Source: Conidiobolus incongruus B7586 (Eukaryota; Entomophthoromycota; Entomophthoromycetes; Entomophthorales; Conidiobolaceae). Taken from it: a stretch of 46,014 nucleotides of DNA. The DNA is taken from NCBI GenBank assembly GCA_000697335.1, contig JNEM01006077.1, positions 1-46,014 of the forward strand. The letters run 5' to 3'. The notes under the pieces were generated by a model. It saw only the letters and a program-made list of their open reading frames with translations, was not told where the DNA came from and ran no database searches. The position numbers were made by a program, and so were the translations under genes. This document shows positions 25,260-37,200 of the stretch, in pieces (the first letter of the stretch is position 1; the number at the start of each line of letters is the position of its first letter).

Positions 25260-26719
25260 ACTAATATACCAACTAAAATTAATCAACTCTATGTAAACTG
25301 GAGTAAAACTTACAGTTGTATACCCAAGAATACTTACTTTCCTAAGGATGAAGCTCAAATAATCACTGTAAATACTAGATAAATATATTACTTGAATATA
25401 TTAATAATAAGTTCAATAGATATTACAAATTGCAAAAGATTTAAATTTAAGGGTGAGAGCTGTTGGAGGTGGTTTAAGTCCTAGTGATATTGCGTGTACG
25501 AACGATATAATGATTAATTTATCTAGTTTGAATAATAATAATAATATAAATATAAATATTATAATTAATAAATTAATAGATTATAGATAGAGATGAAGGC
25601 TTAGTAAGAGTTCAAGCAGGTATTACTTTGGAAGAATTATGCAGACAGTTGGATCATTTGGGATTTGCTTTAAATAATATGGGATCCGTGTCGAAGCAAT
25701 CTTTGGCTGGTGCAATTGCTACAGGAGTCCATGGAACAGGTCTCAATTACGGGATCTTTTCGACACATGTGAGAGAGATTACCTTTATTACTTCGGGTTG
25801 TGAAAAGAATACAGCGAAATGGAATGATGATGATAAGGATTTATTTAATGCGATGTTATTTAATTTGGGATGTTTAGGTATTGTCACTGAAGTGGTATTA
25901 AAAGTAGAACCCGGATATACATTGAGAACTGTCCAGTATCCAGCCTCCTTGAAATTCATCTTGAACAACTTAGATGAAGTTTTGAAGAGTGGTGAACATG
26001 TTCGTTTTTGGTGGTTCCCCCACGTATTGCCAAAACCTCACAATTGCTTCATTTGGAAGGCTAGTCGTGTCGCTGAGTGAGATTATACATTAGATATCAT
26101 TAATCATCAATCTTGGCTCTCCAAACTTTGGGAACGCTTCATGCGTGTGAACATGTACGAATTTCTACTTTATATGGGCTCGTACTTCCCAAGCCTAGTC
26201 CCCTACATCAACACATTCTACTTCCGCAACTATTTTGACCGCACCATCATTCGTGAGGGTAAAGCTCACAACATTTTTACCTTCAACTGTTTATTTTCCC
26301 AATTCGTATCAGAATGGAGTATCCCCATCGAAAACACCCAACGAGCATTAGAGGCCCTTGAAATCTTTTTCAATGATACTCACATCAATTTCAAAGCTCA
26401 CTTTCCGGTCGAAGTCAGGTTTGTCCAAAACGACGATATTTTATTATCCAACTCTTACGGCCAAGCGTCGTGCTACATCGGCATCATTTCGTACCGACCT
26501 TTCGGCAAGTTCATCGAGCATCGAGCATACTGGGATCGCTTCGAGCAAGTCATGACAAATTTGGGAGGACGTCCCCACTGGGCCAAAGCTCACCCATTCA
26601 CTCAAGCCGATTTAAGAAAGGTCTACCCCAAATTGGATACGTTTTTAAAGATTCGAGAAACCTTAGATCCTTCTGGAATGTTCGTCAATGATTATATTAA
26701 GAGGCATTTATTGAACTAG
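25260..26719 (+). pseudogene. ALO1: D-arabinono-1,4-lactone / L-gulono-lactone oxidase gene, probably decaying
   Basis: The family oxidises aldonolactones in the last step of erythroascorbate/ascorbate synthesis, using FAD. Visible pieces: the N-terminal NWSKTYSC block ending at 25367; an intron at 25368-25419 (52 nt, GT-AG); VGGGLSPSDIACTND; then, after acceptor 25578-25579, RDEGLVRVQAG, GAIATGVHGTG, LGCLGIVTEV, RFWWFPH; and finally FPVEVRF, DDILLS, GGRPHWAKAH and LDPSGMF with a normal C-terminus (stop 26717-26719). Oddities: no ATG in frame before the first block (frame closed near 25223); no GT donor for the second intron, only a run of AAT codons near 25531-25545; an in-frame TGA at 26078-26080 with the family frame continuing unchanged; and Leu in place of the flavin-linking His of GHSPSD. 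The Leu alone need not inactivate it, since plant galactonolactone dehydrogenase has Leu there and binds FAD non-covalently. The other three changes point to a dying gene or, less likely, assembly errors. Confidence 0.82.
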
Positions 26720-27216
26720 ATTTTATTTTAAGTGTTAAAACATTATTAGTTTTCAATTCCGGGATCATAATGAATTATATATATTTATTAATATAATTTT
26801 TGCCATATTGTATAAATTTTCAATAATCAAAATTTATATTAAATATACCTAAATAGTATAAATTCAGTTGCCTTATAGAATTTGTCTTAACATTTTATTG
26901 ATTATATAAACTCAATTATAATATCAGAGTAATTTCAATCACTATTTAGAATTTCAATACTGATAAAATATAAAAGGCTGTTGATCTTATATTATATATA
27001 TTAACTAAATCAATATAAATCCTTGTAAACTGTATTGTTAACATTATCAAAATCGATAAACTTTTTTCTACTGTTGATTGAAATTTATATTAAAATAATT
27101 ATAACATTAAAATTTTGAGCTAAATTATGATATTATTTAAGGTTTATATTATTGAATAATTGCTAATATTATAATTAATAATTGGTAATTAATATTTTCT
27201 TTTGATTCATTTAATA
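26720..27216. other. AT-rich spacer between convergent genes
   Basis: About 500 bases separating the convergent lactone-oxidase relic (+) and first peptidase (-). It must hold both 3' ends; no other feature was seen. Confidence 0.6.
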
Positions 27217-28255
27217 TTAAGTATACTCAATATTAAATGATTTCTGCTCTCTCAATTCCATTTTATACTTATCGCAAGTTTCTCTCAATTTAATGGCGAT
27301 ATTCGGCTGGTCAGATAAATGTCCAGCATTGTCAACGATAATTAAATCGGCCTGAGGGATATTCTTATAAAGGTTCCAAGCTGACTTCAATGGACAGATG
27401 ACATCGTAGCGTCCATTGATAATGGTGATTGGAATCTTGTGATCCACAATGATTTTAGCACCTTCCAATAGTTGGTTGGGATGAGTGAAGAAGCAGTTAT
27501 GCTTCAGATAGTGAATTTCAATGAGTCCGTAGGATAAAGCCCAATCTCCCGTTGCAGCACTTCTGACCAAATCTGGATCAGGATGTAATCGCAGGGTGGA
27601 AGCTTCCCAAGCAGCCCACTTACGAGCAAATTTGAGTCTCTCATCCTCAGCACCGGTCATCATGCGCCTATAATAAGCTCCCAAGATATCATGACGCTCT
27701 TCTTGCGGAATGGCTTCGACCAATGGGTCCCATTGGTCTGGGAACAGATAGTTCGCTCCCTTTTGGTGATACCAGTCAATCTCGTCTTTTGTACCTAAGA
27801 AGATACCTTGGACCACGAGAGCGGAAACTCTGTCTGGATATTTTTGAGCATATAGTAGAGCCAAAGTAGACCCAAAACTACCTCCAAGTAGTACCCATTT
27901 GTCCACATTCAGCTCTCTTCTCAACTTTTCTATATCTTCCATAATATCCCAAGTAGTATTGTCCTCTAAACATAATGCCGGGATACTTTTGCCTGCGCCC
28001 CTCTGGTCGAAGAGAATAATACGATACGCTTTTGGATCCCAATATCGTCTATCTCTAGGCTGGGTGCCCAGCCCTGGACCGCTTACAAACTGTCAATAAA
28101 ATCTACAAATATTAGTGTTTCGGGGCTTACCCATGAAGGAACAAAGCTGGAATTCCATCCTTATTACCACATTCTTCGTAATAAATCTTGTGAATATCAG
28201 ACACTTGCAAATATTCTTTGTGGTAGGGTTCAATCTCTGGATATAAGTGTTCCAT
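27217..28255 (-). CDS. pip: Proline iminopeptidase (prolyl aminopeptidase, peptidase S33), copy 1, intact
   Basis: Exon 1 is 28131-28255 and exon 2 is 27217-28081, with a 49-nt intron (28082-28130; GTAAGC donor, CACTAAT branch site). The spliced product is 329 residues with an ATG start. It is an alpha/beta-hydrolase: oxyanion motif HGGPG at 41-45 (split by the intron in phase 2), FDQRGAGKS at 66-74, nucleophile elbow GGSFGS with Ser110, Asp268 in NGRYDVICP, and His296 in NAGHLS. Spacing closely follows bacterial enzymes (Ser110/Asp266/His294 in Xanthomonas). The cap Glu pair that binds the substrate's free amino end is present as Glu201 (AWEAS) and Glu230 (LIEIHY). It should remove N-terminal Pro from peptides, probably in the cytosol, as no signal peptide is seen. 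It is the first of four same-strand paralogues and has a short C-terminal extension relative to copy 3. Confidence 0.95.
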
Positions 28256-29274
28256 TATACTTAATTGCAATCAATTTCAGAGTTTAATGATAAAAAATTA
28301 AGTTTAATTTTTTGAAAATTACTAATTCTCTTTTATATCACAAGTTTTTATTCTTTATACTTGGATGATTTCAATTATTGTAGTAAATGAAATCATTCGC
28401 TTTATTTGAAAATTTATTAAATTCAATCTAGTTTTAATAAAATATTATATATTATTAATTATTATAGAATAGATAGTTTAAAATTTTTGTTTATTTTAAA
28501 TATTATTTTTAGTCAATTATCCTTAATATTATAATTATTATAAAATGACGTGAATATAATATTATTTTTAATATATATAATTAAACTAATTTGTTTTTTA
28601 TGATTTATATAAATTATAAAATTTAACTAATAATTTTTTTTTCCAAAATAGTGTTTGTTATAATAATAATATTAATAATATAATTAAATGATATTTAGTA
28701 TATTATAGCATTTATTAAATAATATGATTTAATCGATAAATGTAAGTCAAATGAACATTATTATTGCCCCATTTTTGTATAATTGTTTAAATTCAATGAA
28801 ATGTTTTATATATTAATAGTATGTTTTAAACATTGAAAGTTGATATTGTTAAAAATATCCATTATATTCATAATTTATTGTTTTATAATTTTTATAACAG
28901 ATAATTTCATTTAAAAGGTTCAATATTTATCTTTCTAATTATTTTTTAATGTTGTAATTAAAGTAATAAAGTTTCAAGTTTGTTAAATGGATTCAAGCAA
29001 TATATTGAATTCTAAATAATTTTAATATTAAAATTATTTTGTACCAATAGAAATATTTATTATATTAATCAATTTTTATCAACTGAAAATATTATTGTCA
29101 AAATTTTAATAATATATGTAATTATCTATTCAACTCTGCACCTTCAAAATTTTTTTTCGAATATCTATTCTATTCTAAAATATAATTAGTATATCATTTA
29201 TGTCTTCGAAATTTTACAAATTGGTATATATAAATCAAAAGTTATAAATTGAAAATACACTAGAGTAGTGAATA
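28256..29274. other. AT-rich spacer between peptidase copies 1 and 2
   Basis: About 1 kb of AT-rich DNA. It should contain the promoter of copy 1 (minus strand), but I see no distinctive site or additional gene. Confidence 0.55.
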
Positions 29275-30303
29275 CATTTGGCTATCGCTATTTCTTTCAT
29301 TCAATTCCACCTTATACTCATCACAATCTCCCTTCAATTGAATGGTAATATTAGATTTGTCATCCAAGTGTCCAGTGTTGTTAACCATAAAAAAATCTGT
29401 GTGGAGGATGTGTTTATAAAGTTCCCAAGCTGACTTCAATGGACAGATGACATCATAGCGTCCATTGAAAATAGTGGTTGGAATCTTGTGATCCGCAATG
29501 ATTTTGGAACCATCAAGGGGTTAGTTGGGTTGCTTTAAAAACAGTTGTGTTTGAGGTAACGAATTTCAACCAATCCAACGATAAAATCCAATCCTCAGTC
29601 GCAGCTCTCTTGACTAAATCGAGGTCTAGGTGTAATCTTAATCTGGAACATTCCCAAGCGGCCAACTTACGAGCGAATTTAAGTTTCTCTTGTTCGGTGC
29701 TGGTAGCCATCCACTCGTGGTAAGCTCCAAAAATATCGTTTTGCCCTTCTTCAGGAATTCCATCAATCAGATGATCCAAATAGTCTGGGAACAGATAGTC
29801 CGCTCCCTTTTGGTGGTACCATTCGCCTTGGTCTTTGGTCGACAAGAAATGCCCTGAATGACTAACAATAAAACTCGTTCGGGGTAGGTTTGAGCGTATG
29901 CTAATACTAAAGTAGATTCCCAACTACAACCAAACAACTGCCACTTCTCTACATTCAGTCCTTTCCACAACTTCTCTGTATCCTCCATAATAGCCCAAGT
30001 GATATTCTCCTTCAAATTGATGAAAGGTGCACACTTTTTTGGATCCATGCTGGTCAAATAAGATAATATAATAAGCTAGTGAGCCCCAATACCTATTATT
30101 ACGACGAGGTTCCATACCGCAGCTATGATCCCTAACAGACATGAGTAATATAATAATAATAATGATAATGAAATATTTGTAGATTTATCCATGAGGAACA
30201 GAGCAGGAACCCCATCCTTGTTACTACATTCCTCATAGTAAATAATATGCACATTGAAAATTTTTAAGAAACCGGTATTGTACCGGTCAATATTAAAAAT
30301 CAA
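29275..30303 (-). pseudogene. Proline iminopeptidase copy 2, decayed
   Basis: Recognisable along the whole length of copies 1 and 3: IYYEEC-NKDG and VPALFL at the 5' side, KLKFARKLAAWE in the middle, and NGRYDVICPLKSAWELYK near the 3' end, spread over three reading frames. The 5' splice donor is no longer GT, the HGGPG oxyanion motif is unreadable, the nucleophile elbow reads GCSWES instead of GGSWGS, there are frameshifts (near 29540 and 29800) and no usable start codon. Residues such as GAY and AWE resemble copy 1 more than copy 3, suggesting descent from a copy-1-like gene. The sequence is still easily aligned, so loss seems fairly recent. Confidence 0.9.
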
Positions 30304-31993
30304 ATTTTTAATATTATTTTAATATGATTTTTATTTAATTCAACTTTAAATTATTGTTTAAAAATACAAGGTGACATTTTTAAAATCAATTTGTACTCAA
30401 CTATCTATAATGAAGTAATAGAATTTAAAGACATAATTTTTGATATTTACTGTATTAAATCACAAATAAAACTCTCATTTTTTAATATTGAACACTTTTT
30501 CTAACTTAGTGTGATAAATATTGAAAAGATTTACAATCTCGATTAAAATAGTATGAAATTGTATTGAGTGAATATATATATATATGAATACTGATAGAAA
30601 AATTAATGATATTTGCCATTCTTTGAATATAATTTTTAGTCTCTAAATTTAATTTTGTTAATTGAAAATAATTAAAAGTAATTTGAGGAATATATTTTGG
30701 ATTTTCAATTAATTCAATTATATCATGTGATAGATTTGATCTTTAATTAACAATTTGAATTAAGCTTATTAATATAACATATTATAAAAATTATAAGAAT
30801 AATAGTTCATTAATGAGAAGAATATTTTTTGGAAAGATTATTAGGTGAATAAATTAAATAAAATTCAATAAATTTAATGAATTTCAATTCCCAAGTTAAA
30901 ATTTCATATGTTGAATTCATTGAAAATGATAAACCCTAATAACTGAGATGATCACAAATTTTGATAATTCTTATTATAAGAAAATACTCCTGCTAAAGCA
31001 TGATCAACGAACAGTGGAGCTCTTTCATCCCATGTACATGGCACTACAAAACAATACTGACCAGATGTATATATCCCGAATATCAGTTTCCATCCCCAGT
31101 AATCAGATTCGCAATTTTCATTTGCAATAATATGCGGCTTATAAATTTGAGGTTGATTACAGGGCAACTTTTTGTTTTTTATCCCTACTCAACAGTTATG
31201 TTCATAAAGCCTACTTTTTCTCGAATTTTGGCAGGATTTAACATGGCTGAATTCACTTTTGGCGAGTTTGCCAGTTTCAAAATAGATATATTGCTCACAA
31301 AGATTTAAGGTTGGGGATCAAGTTAAATCTTTGTTTTCTTAGCTTGGTTAAGTTGGATGAATTGGTTTTCGCAGTGTTGTTCTTTGGGAGATTGTGACTG
31401 AAGCAAGGTGCTCAAGTAAATACATTGGATGGTCCTACAAATGGCCCGTTACAGGTATGTTTCGCATCTTTTTGGGTGGCTGCTAAGAATGAGTAACTTC
31501 TTGAGCTTTTGTTAAGGTAAATAAGTTTGTTTAGGATTGGGGATGGCGACCCTGGATAAGACCTGGTCAAAATAACCAAATCTGATAATTTCCTAATTAA
31601 AATCAAATGATTATTTAAATTGATTACCTTAAGTGCTAATAATTTATATTTATAACTATTCATAACATAATATGATATGAATTTCATAAATATAATAAAT
31701 ATTGCAAATTTACTTTAAATCTATTTCAAAATAATGTTCAATTAAATTGCATTCTTTAAATAAGTTTTAATAGACAATTATATATTCTAATATACAATAA
31801 CTTATAAACCTAAGATAGTATTTATTAATAAAGTGATAATGAAATGATTATTTTTTGGTGTCCCTTATACCTTTGAATTTAATCTTTAAATTCATAATGA
31901 ATCAAAGTCAAAATAGCTGAATTTTCTAAAATCAATTATGAATTGATTCCATTTAAATTTTCAATAAACTTAAATTGACTAATCATTTTATTA
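30304..31993. other. AT-rich spacer with an unclassified higher-GC island (about 30940-31570)
   Basis: Outside the island the DNA is AT-rich with nothing recognisable. The island has open frames on both strands of 60-102 codons, including a minus-strand frame with ENCESDYWGWKL and PCTWDERAPLFVDHALAG near 30960-31130 that looks protein-like but matches no family I know. It is most likely a remnant of a gene or mobile element; no intact gene is supported. Confidence 0.4.
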
Positions 31994-32337
31994 ATACTAA
32001 CGTGAGTTGGGAAAGCCGTGTTCGGGTTAATTTAAATACAAGAGAGAGATCTGGGGAATTCCAGGCAACTTTTAGGGAGATATGGGGTTTATTGCTTTAA
32101 GTCAAATAGCTGGGAGGACCCAGATCGAACTCATCTTGTTAAAGATAACTCTAATTCCGGATTTTATATAGAATGAATAGGATAAAGAGATCTATAGGGT
32201 TTTCCGGTGGCTTGTGTCATCAAAAAATTAAAGAATAGAACTGAAGTGGCTGATCATGTGAGGAAGGAATTACCCTTATATTCAGTTGATGTAAGCATGT
32301 TTAGCAGGAAAGGGGTCTCCTGACTCGTGACAATACA
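31994..32337 (-). repeat. Dispersed ~340-bp direct repeat, copy 1 (possible solo LTR, fossil)
   Basis: Matches 33904-34245 in the same orientation: the left ~190 bp are nearly identical and the rest is more diverged. On the minus strand the order is a TGTCAC-type start, a TATATAAAA box (about 32159-32170) and AATAAA (32088-32093), which is the U3-R-U5 order of an LTR. No coding sequence is attached. Family is not assignable and age appears moderate. Boundaries are uncertain by a few bases. Confidence 0.55.
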
Positions 32338-32708
32338 TGAATTTTAATCAGAGATAATGCAAAAAAGTACTGTAAATATGATTAATTAATACATTTTAAT
32401 AATAGAATGTGTAAAATCTGATATTTTATTTAATATGACAAGTATAAGTTCAAATTTGAGTAAAAAAATTATTAATAAAATGTTAAATAATTTTATAATG
32501 AAAAAAAAGTTATAAATTGAATATTTGAAATATTAATTTGAGAAATAATTATTGTTTATTTATTTTGTAATAAAGACCACAAAAAATAATACAATGTTTG
32601 TGTGTATATGAATTAATTAATTAATTAATTATTAAAAATTTTTGATTAATTTGAATTAGAATATTATAATTGGAACGAGTAAAAATCAAATAAAAGTAAA
32701 TCTAATAT
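32338..32708. other. AT-rich spacer
   Basis: About 370 bases holding the 3' end of peptidase copy 3; nothing else seen. Confidence 0.55.
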
Positions 32709-33732
32709 TTATTTTTGACCTTGTAGCTGTTTTTTGTACTTATCACAAGCATCTATCAATTTCTTGGAAATGTCAATTTCGTCGGCAAAGTGACCAGAGC
32801 CTTCCACAACAATTAAGTCAGAGTGGGGAATGCGTTTATGGAGTTCCCAAGCTGATTTCAATGGACAGATTGCGTCGTATCTGCCATTGACAATAGTTGT
32901 AGGAATCTTATATTCAGCAATGATTCTAGCATCGTCGAGTAATTGGTTGGGATGCTTTAAGAAACATTGGTGCTTCCTGTAATAAACCTCGATGAGACCA
33001 AGAGAAATAGCCCAATCGGCGTCTGATGCCATTTGGATAAGATCTTGGTCAGGATGCAATTTGAGAGTGGCTAAGGTCCAAGTTGACCAATTGCGAGCGA
33101 ATTTGACCTTTTCCTCCTCATTACCACTCGTCATTCTCTTGTATAAAGCTTCGATAATATCGTGACGTTCGTCTTCTGGAATGTCGGCGACTAAATGCTC
33201 CCAATGGTCCGGGAATAAGAAATCGGCCCCCGATTTGTGGAACCATTCCGAATCTTCCTTGGTAGATAAGAAAATACCCTGAATTACAAGTGCCGATACG
33301 CTCTCGGGATGGGTTTGGGCATATGCTAAAGCTAATGTAGATCCCCAGCTGCCTCCAAATAAGAGCCATTTCTCAACATTTAAATGTTTGCGAAGTTTTT
33401 CAATGTCTTCAACTAAATCCCAAGTAGTATTTTGTTCCAGACTAAGGAATGGTGTACTTCTTCCAGCTCCGCGTTGATCAAAGAGGACGATACGATAAGC
33501 TTCGGGATCGAAATATTGTCTGTTGTGGGGTAATACACCAGTTCCAGGGCCTCTAATAACCACGAATAAGCATATTCATTAAATAATAAAATAATAAATA
33601 AACTTACCCGTGTAAATAAAGAGCTGGAATTCCATCCTTATTACCACATTCTTCGTAATAAATATTATGAATATCAGACACTTGCAAATGATCTTGATGA
33701 TAAGGTTCAATTGGGGGATAATAATGTTCCAT
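32709..33732 (-). CDS. pip: Proline iminopeptidase-like protein (peptidase S33), copy 3, intact with altered substrate pocket
   Basis: Exon 1 is 33608-33732 and exon 2 is 32709-33552, with a 55-nt intron (33553-33607, GTAAGT donor) at exactly the same phase-2 site inside HGGPG as in copy 1. The product is 322 residues with an ATG start. The catalytic machinery is complete: HGGPG 41-45, GGSWGS with Ser110, Asp268 in NGRYDAICP and His296 in GSGHFAD. The cap motif that reads WAAWEAS in copy 1 reads WSTWTLA here, so Glu201, one of two acidic residues known in Serratia PIP (Glu204/Glu232) to hold the substrate's N-terminus, is Thr; the second Glu (230, LIEVYY) remains. Activity on prolyl peptides may therefore be reduced or redirected. 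The gene is bracketed by two direct LTR-like repeats, and the upstream one, 170 bp before the ATG, has its TATA box in the sense direction. Confidence 0.94.
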
Positions 33733-33903
33733 TTTAAAAATTTTAAATTGAATTAAAAAAAATATAATTTAATAGTATTAAAGGTCCAAACCACACCAAT
33801 TTATATTCAAATTTTAATTCTAATATACAAAAATTATCTAATCTATAAAAACAGGTATTTTTTAAAATTTTAACCAATAACAGAAAAATTATTTGAAATT
33901 ATC

Positions 33904-34245
33904 ATACTAACACATCTTGGGAAAGTCGTGTTCGGGTTAATTTAAATACAAGAGAGAGATCTGGGAAATTTCAGGCAACTTTTAGGGAGATATGGGGTTT
34001 ATTGCTTTAAGTCAAATAGCTGGGAGGACCCAGATTGAACTCATCTTGTTGAGGATAACTCTAATTCCGGGTTCTATATAGAGTGAGTTGGGTAAGGTGA
34101 TTCATGAGATTCTCCGGTGACTTGCATAATCGGCCAATTAAAAGATAGAGCGGGAGCAGATGGTATGTTTGAGAGAAATGACTTTAACATTAGGTTGATG
34201 TAAAAATTCTTAAGTAGAAGGGAGACACTTGACTCATGATAATAC
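33904..34245 (-). repeat. Dispersed ~340-bp direct repeat, copy 2 (possible solo LTR, fossil)
   Basis: Partner of 31994-32337 in the same orientation. A TATATAG box lies at about 34074-34082 reading toward peptidase copy 3, and AATAAA lies further on. Both copies start at ATACTAAC and end at AATAC, so the outer bases may be target-site duplication or part of the repeat. No internal coding region is left. Treated as an old LTR relic. Confidence 0.55.
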
Positions 34246-37200
34246 TTAACATATCTAACAAAAAACTTTCCTATTATACTCAAAAAGTAAGATAATATAA
34301 TTTGCTAATTAATCCGATATTTCACTTGATTAGATTACTACTAAAGTTGGAGATTTCGATTGTTTTGGTAATAAAAAGATTGATACATATTACTTAAAAT
34401 TCTCGCGTTATTATTCATTTTGAAATAAAAATTCAAAGTCTTTTCATTATAAGGAATTATAAATTATCAATTTCTAATTTTCTCTATTAATACCTTATAT
34501 TATCTTAATACAACAATTAACTGAGAATTATTGATTCGTTTTCAAAATTTTCTATTAGGTTATCAATGAATCATGTTAAAAGGATCAAAATTACCAATCT
34601 TTTTTACTTTTGCGCAACTATTGAACACTGTGTCTATATGTATTGGTTCAATGGCTAATATTGAGCGCAGCTGGTATTTCTATTAATTATATTATATATT
34701 TTTTAGTGGATTTTATATTGAAAAAAAATAAAATTCAAATTAAGAAAATATAATTCAAGATTGTTTTAATATGATTTAAAATAATGAATATATTAAAATA
34801 TTTCAAAATTAATCAATGTAAATTCTATTAATTCGAATTTCATAACTAAAATACAGCAAGTTTAATTATATTCAACCAAATCATCTAATATGATTCAGTT
34901 AATATAACATTCTTTTATTTAAATATATTTTGTTAAATTCATAATGACATTAAACTATTATAACTCTCTTTATCAAAAATTCATCATAAAAACTTAATCT
35001 AATTTCTTCTTTTAGAATTTATCTATTATATAATTTCTCATAATTTTTCTCTATAATATTATTTATTAAGTTTGATAATTATAATTAATGATTATTGAAA
35101 TATTAACTTTTACCTTGGAATCTTTGATTTGATTTAATCTTAGTTTGATTTTTGGTCTTAATAATGAAAGTATAATGAATAAAGTTATGGAAAAATAAAT
35201 TATAGAGAAAAATATTGATATCAATTTAAGTGTTAAATTATAAATACATTAGATTAGTAATGGATTAATAGTTATCTAAAATGAAATATATTCAGAGCTT
35301 ATTTCTTGATATATATGATAATTTTTAAAAAATTAATATCAAAAATTATAAATATATCAAAATAATATGAAATAATATCAAATAATACTTCATATATTCA
35401 TATACTTTAATTATACCTCATTAAAAATATTACAAACAAATACAAATCAAAAATAAAATAATTTATAATTTTTTGATTCAAACTTAATTCAAATAAAAAA
35501 TTTGAATATTTCTAACTAATAATACTGTTAAATATTATAAAGTTCAATTGAATCATTTATTAATGGAATTTAAATATATAGATATAAGATTCAAAGTTTT
35601 TGAGACTATTATCAATATAATAACAAAATCTTAAGTATTAATAAGAAAAATTAATTTAAAAAGTTCCAACATAATATATTAAATTAATATTGAATTTAAT
35701 TGAAAATATATACTAAAAGTATTAATTATAAATATAAAACTTTAAAGCATGAAGTCATATAATAATGTTTATTAATTGATATAACTTTATTTTAAAAATA
35801 TTTGAGAAGGATTCAGCTTAAAATCAACATTAAATGAAAATTAAACACCAATTTCAGCATAATTTGGGTTATCTTTTACTTTTACATAAGATAAAGTTTA
35901 ATATAATAAAAAAACAAAATGGTCAATATAGTTTTTTATTAGTTTTAAAAAATATAAAATAGGTATATTTATTAAATAAATGAAATATATATCAATATGA
36001 CTTTATTTTTTTCATTAATAATGTTCTCATTAATATTAAATCAGAAATAATATTTTGCATAAATATGCAATCATATATTTTGTTATATTCTTTGTACTCA
36101 ACTAGATTTAGAGTTTGAGTGTTCCTAAACTTACTATTACTTTAAAATAATCATGATTATAGTATTTAATAAAATGATTTTTTAGATATTGGAATTAAAT
36201 GTAATCACTTTATAATCAATTATTTATTGTTTCCTGTATTTTTGGCGATATGGACCAGAGTTGATGGATATTATAGTCTATTGGCTTCACAGATCAATTA
36301 TTCAGACACTGCGAAGCTAAAGTGATTATTGACCTTTAAATAATTTAAAATTTGGAATATGTTGCTTTTAATTTATATTGATTGGATAGAGTATTACAAA
36401 TTAATATTTCAAATATACCCGAAATACATTATTATAATTTTATAAATTAATCAATAAAATATATTACATATTTAGAACTAGATAATATCAAAAATTTGAA
36501 ACTATTATTGATAATATTTTAATCTATAATTCTATTAACGAATAAAAAATTTGTAATTTTATGATTGTTATTAAATTAGATTTAATAAGTCTAATTATTA
36601 TATGATGATATCTATTTATATATTGAATAAGTTTTAATAACTTTATTTTTACCTTAAAGATTCTTCTGATTTTGTTACTAATTCCAAAAAATTATATATA
36701 TATATATTATATTTTATTAAAAAGTAGATATAAGTATTTGATTTATTTTATATTTAACTAGATGATTCAATCATAACATAAGTGATGAAAATTCTTATAA
36801 GATATCTATTAAATAGGTTCATGTCCAATTCAACCTAAGATATTATGTGTTACTTTCAATTCAACTTGTGATATACTATATTGATCGAAAAACTATTGTT
36901 AACCTGCTTTTTAAGTTTTATTTAAAAAATCGTTTTTCAATATTAAAAAATATCAAAGCACGAAGTAGTAATAATTTTTAGTTCATAATTTGTTTCTCTT
37001 GATCAAGGTAAAAAAATTTAAAATATAATTAAAAAATTATAAGAAATTAAAGATTAAGAAATATTTCTCATAAAAATAATTAGTAATTTTAATTGATGAA
37101 TTTATCAGTATAAATTGTACCTCAATGATTTCTAAATTTTTAAAATAAAACTTTTTGTTTGTATTGATTGACTTTATATTTTAAAAAATCATGAAAAATT

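Noticed and set aside
26060-26105. A tiny intron (GTGAGA...TTAG) that would remove the in-frame TGA of the lactone oxidase
   Set aside because: It would be only about 17 nt; all supported introns here are 49-59 nt.
30271-30287. Perfect 7-bp palindrome ACCGGTA-TTG-TACCGGT
   Set aside because: Lies inside the first-exon remnant of peptidase copy 2 and is a single short occurrence; probably coincidental.
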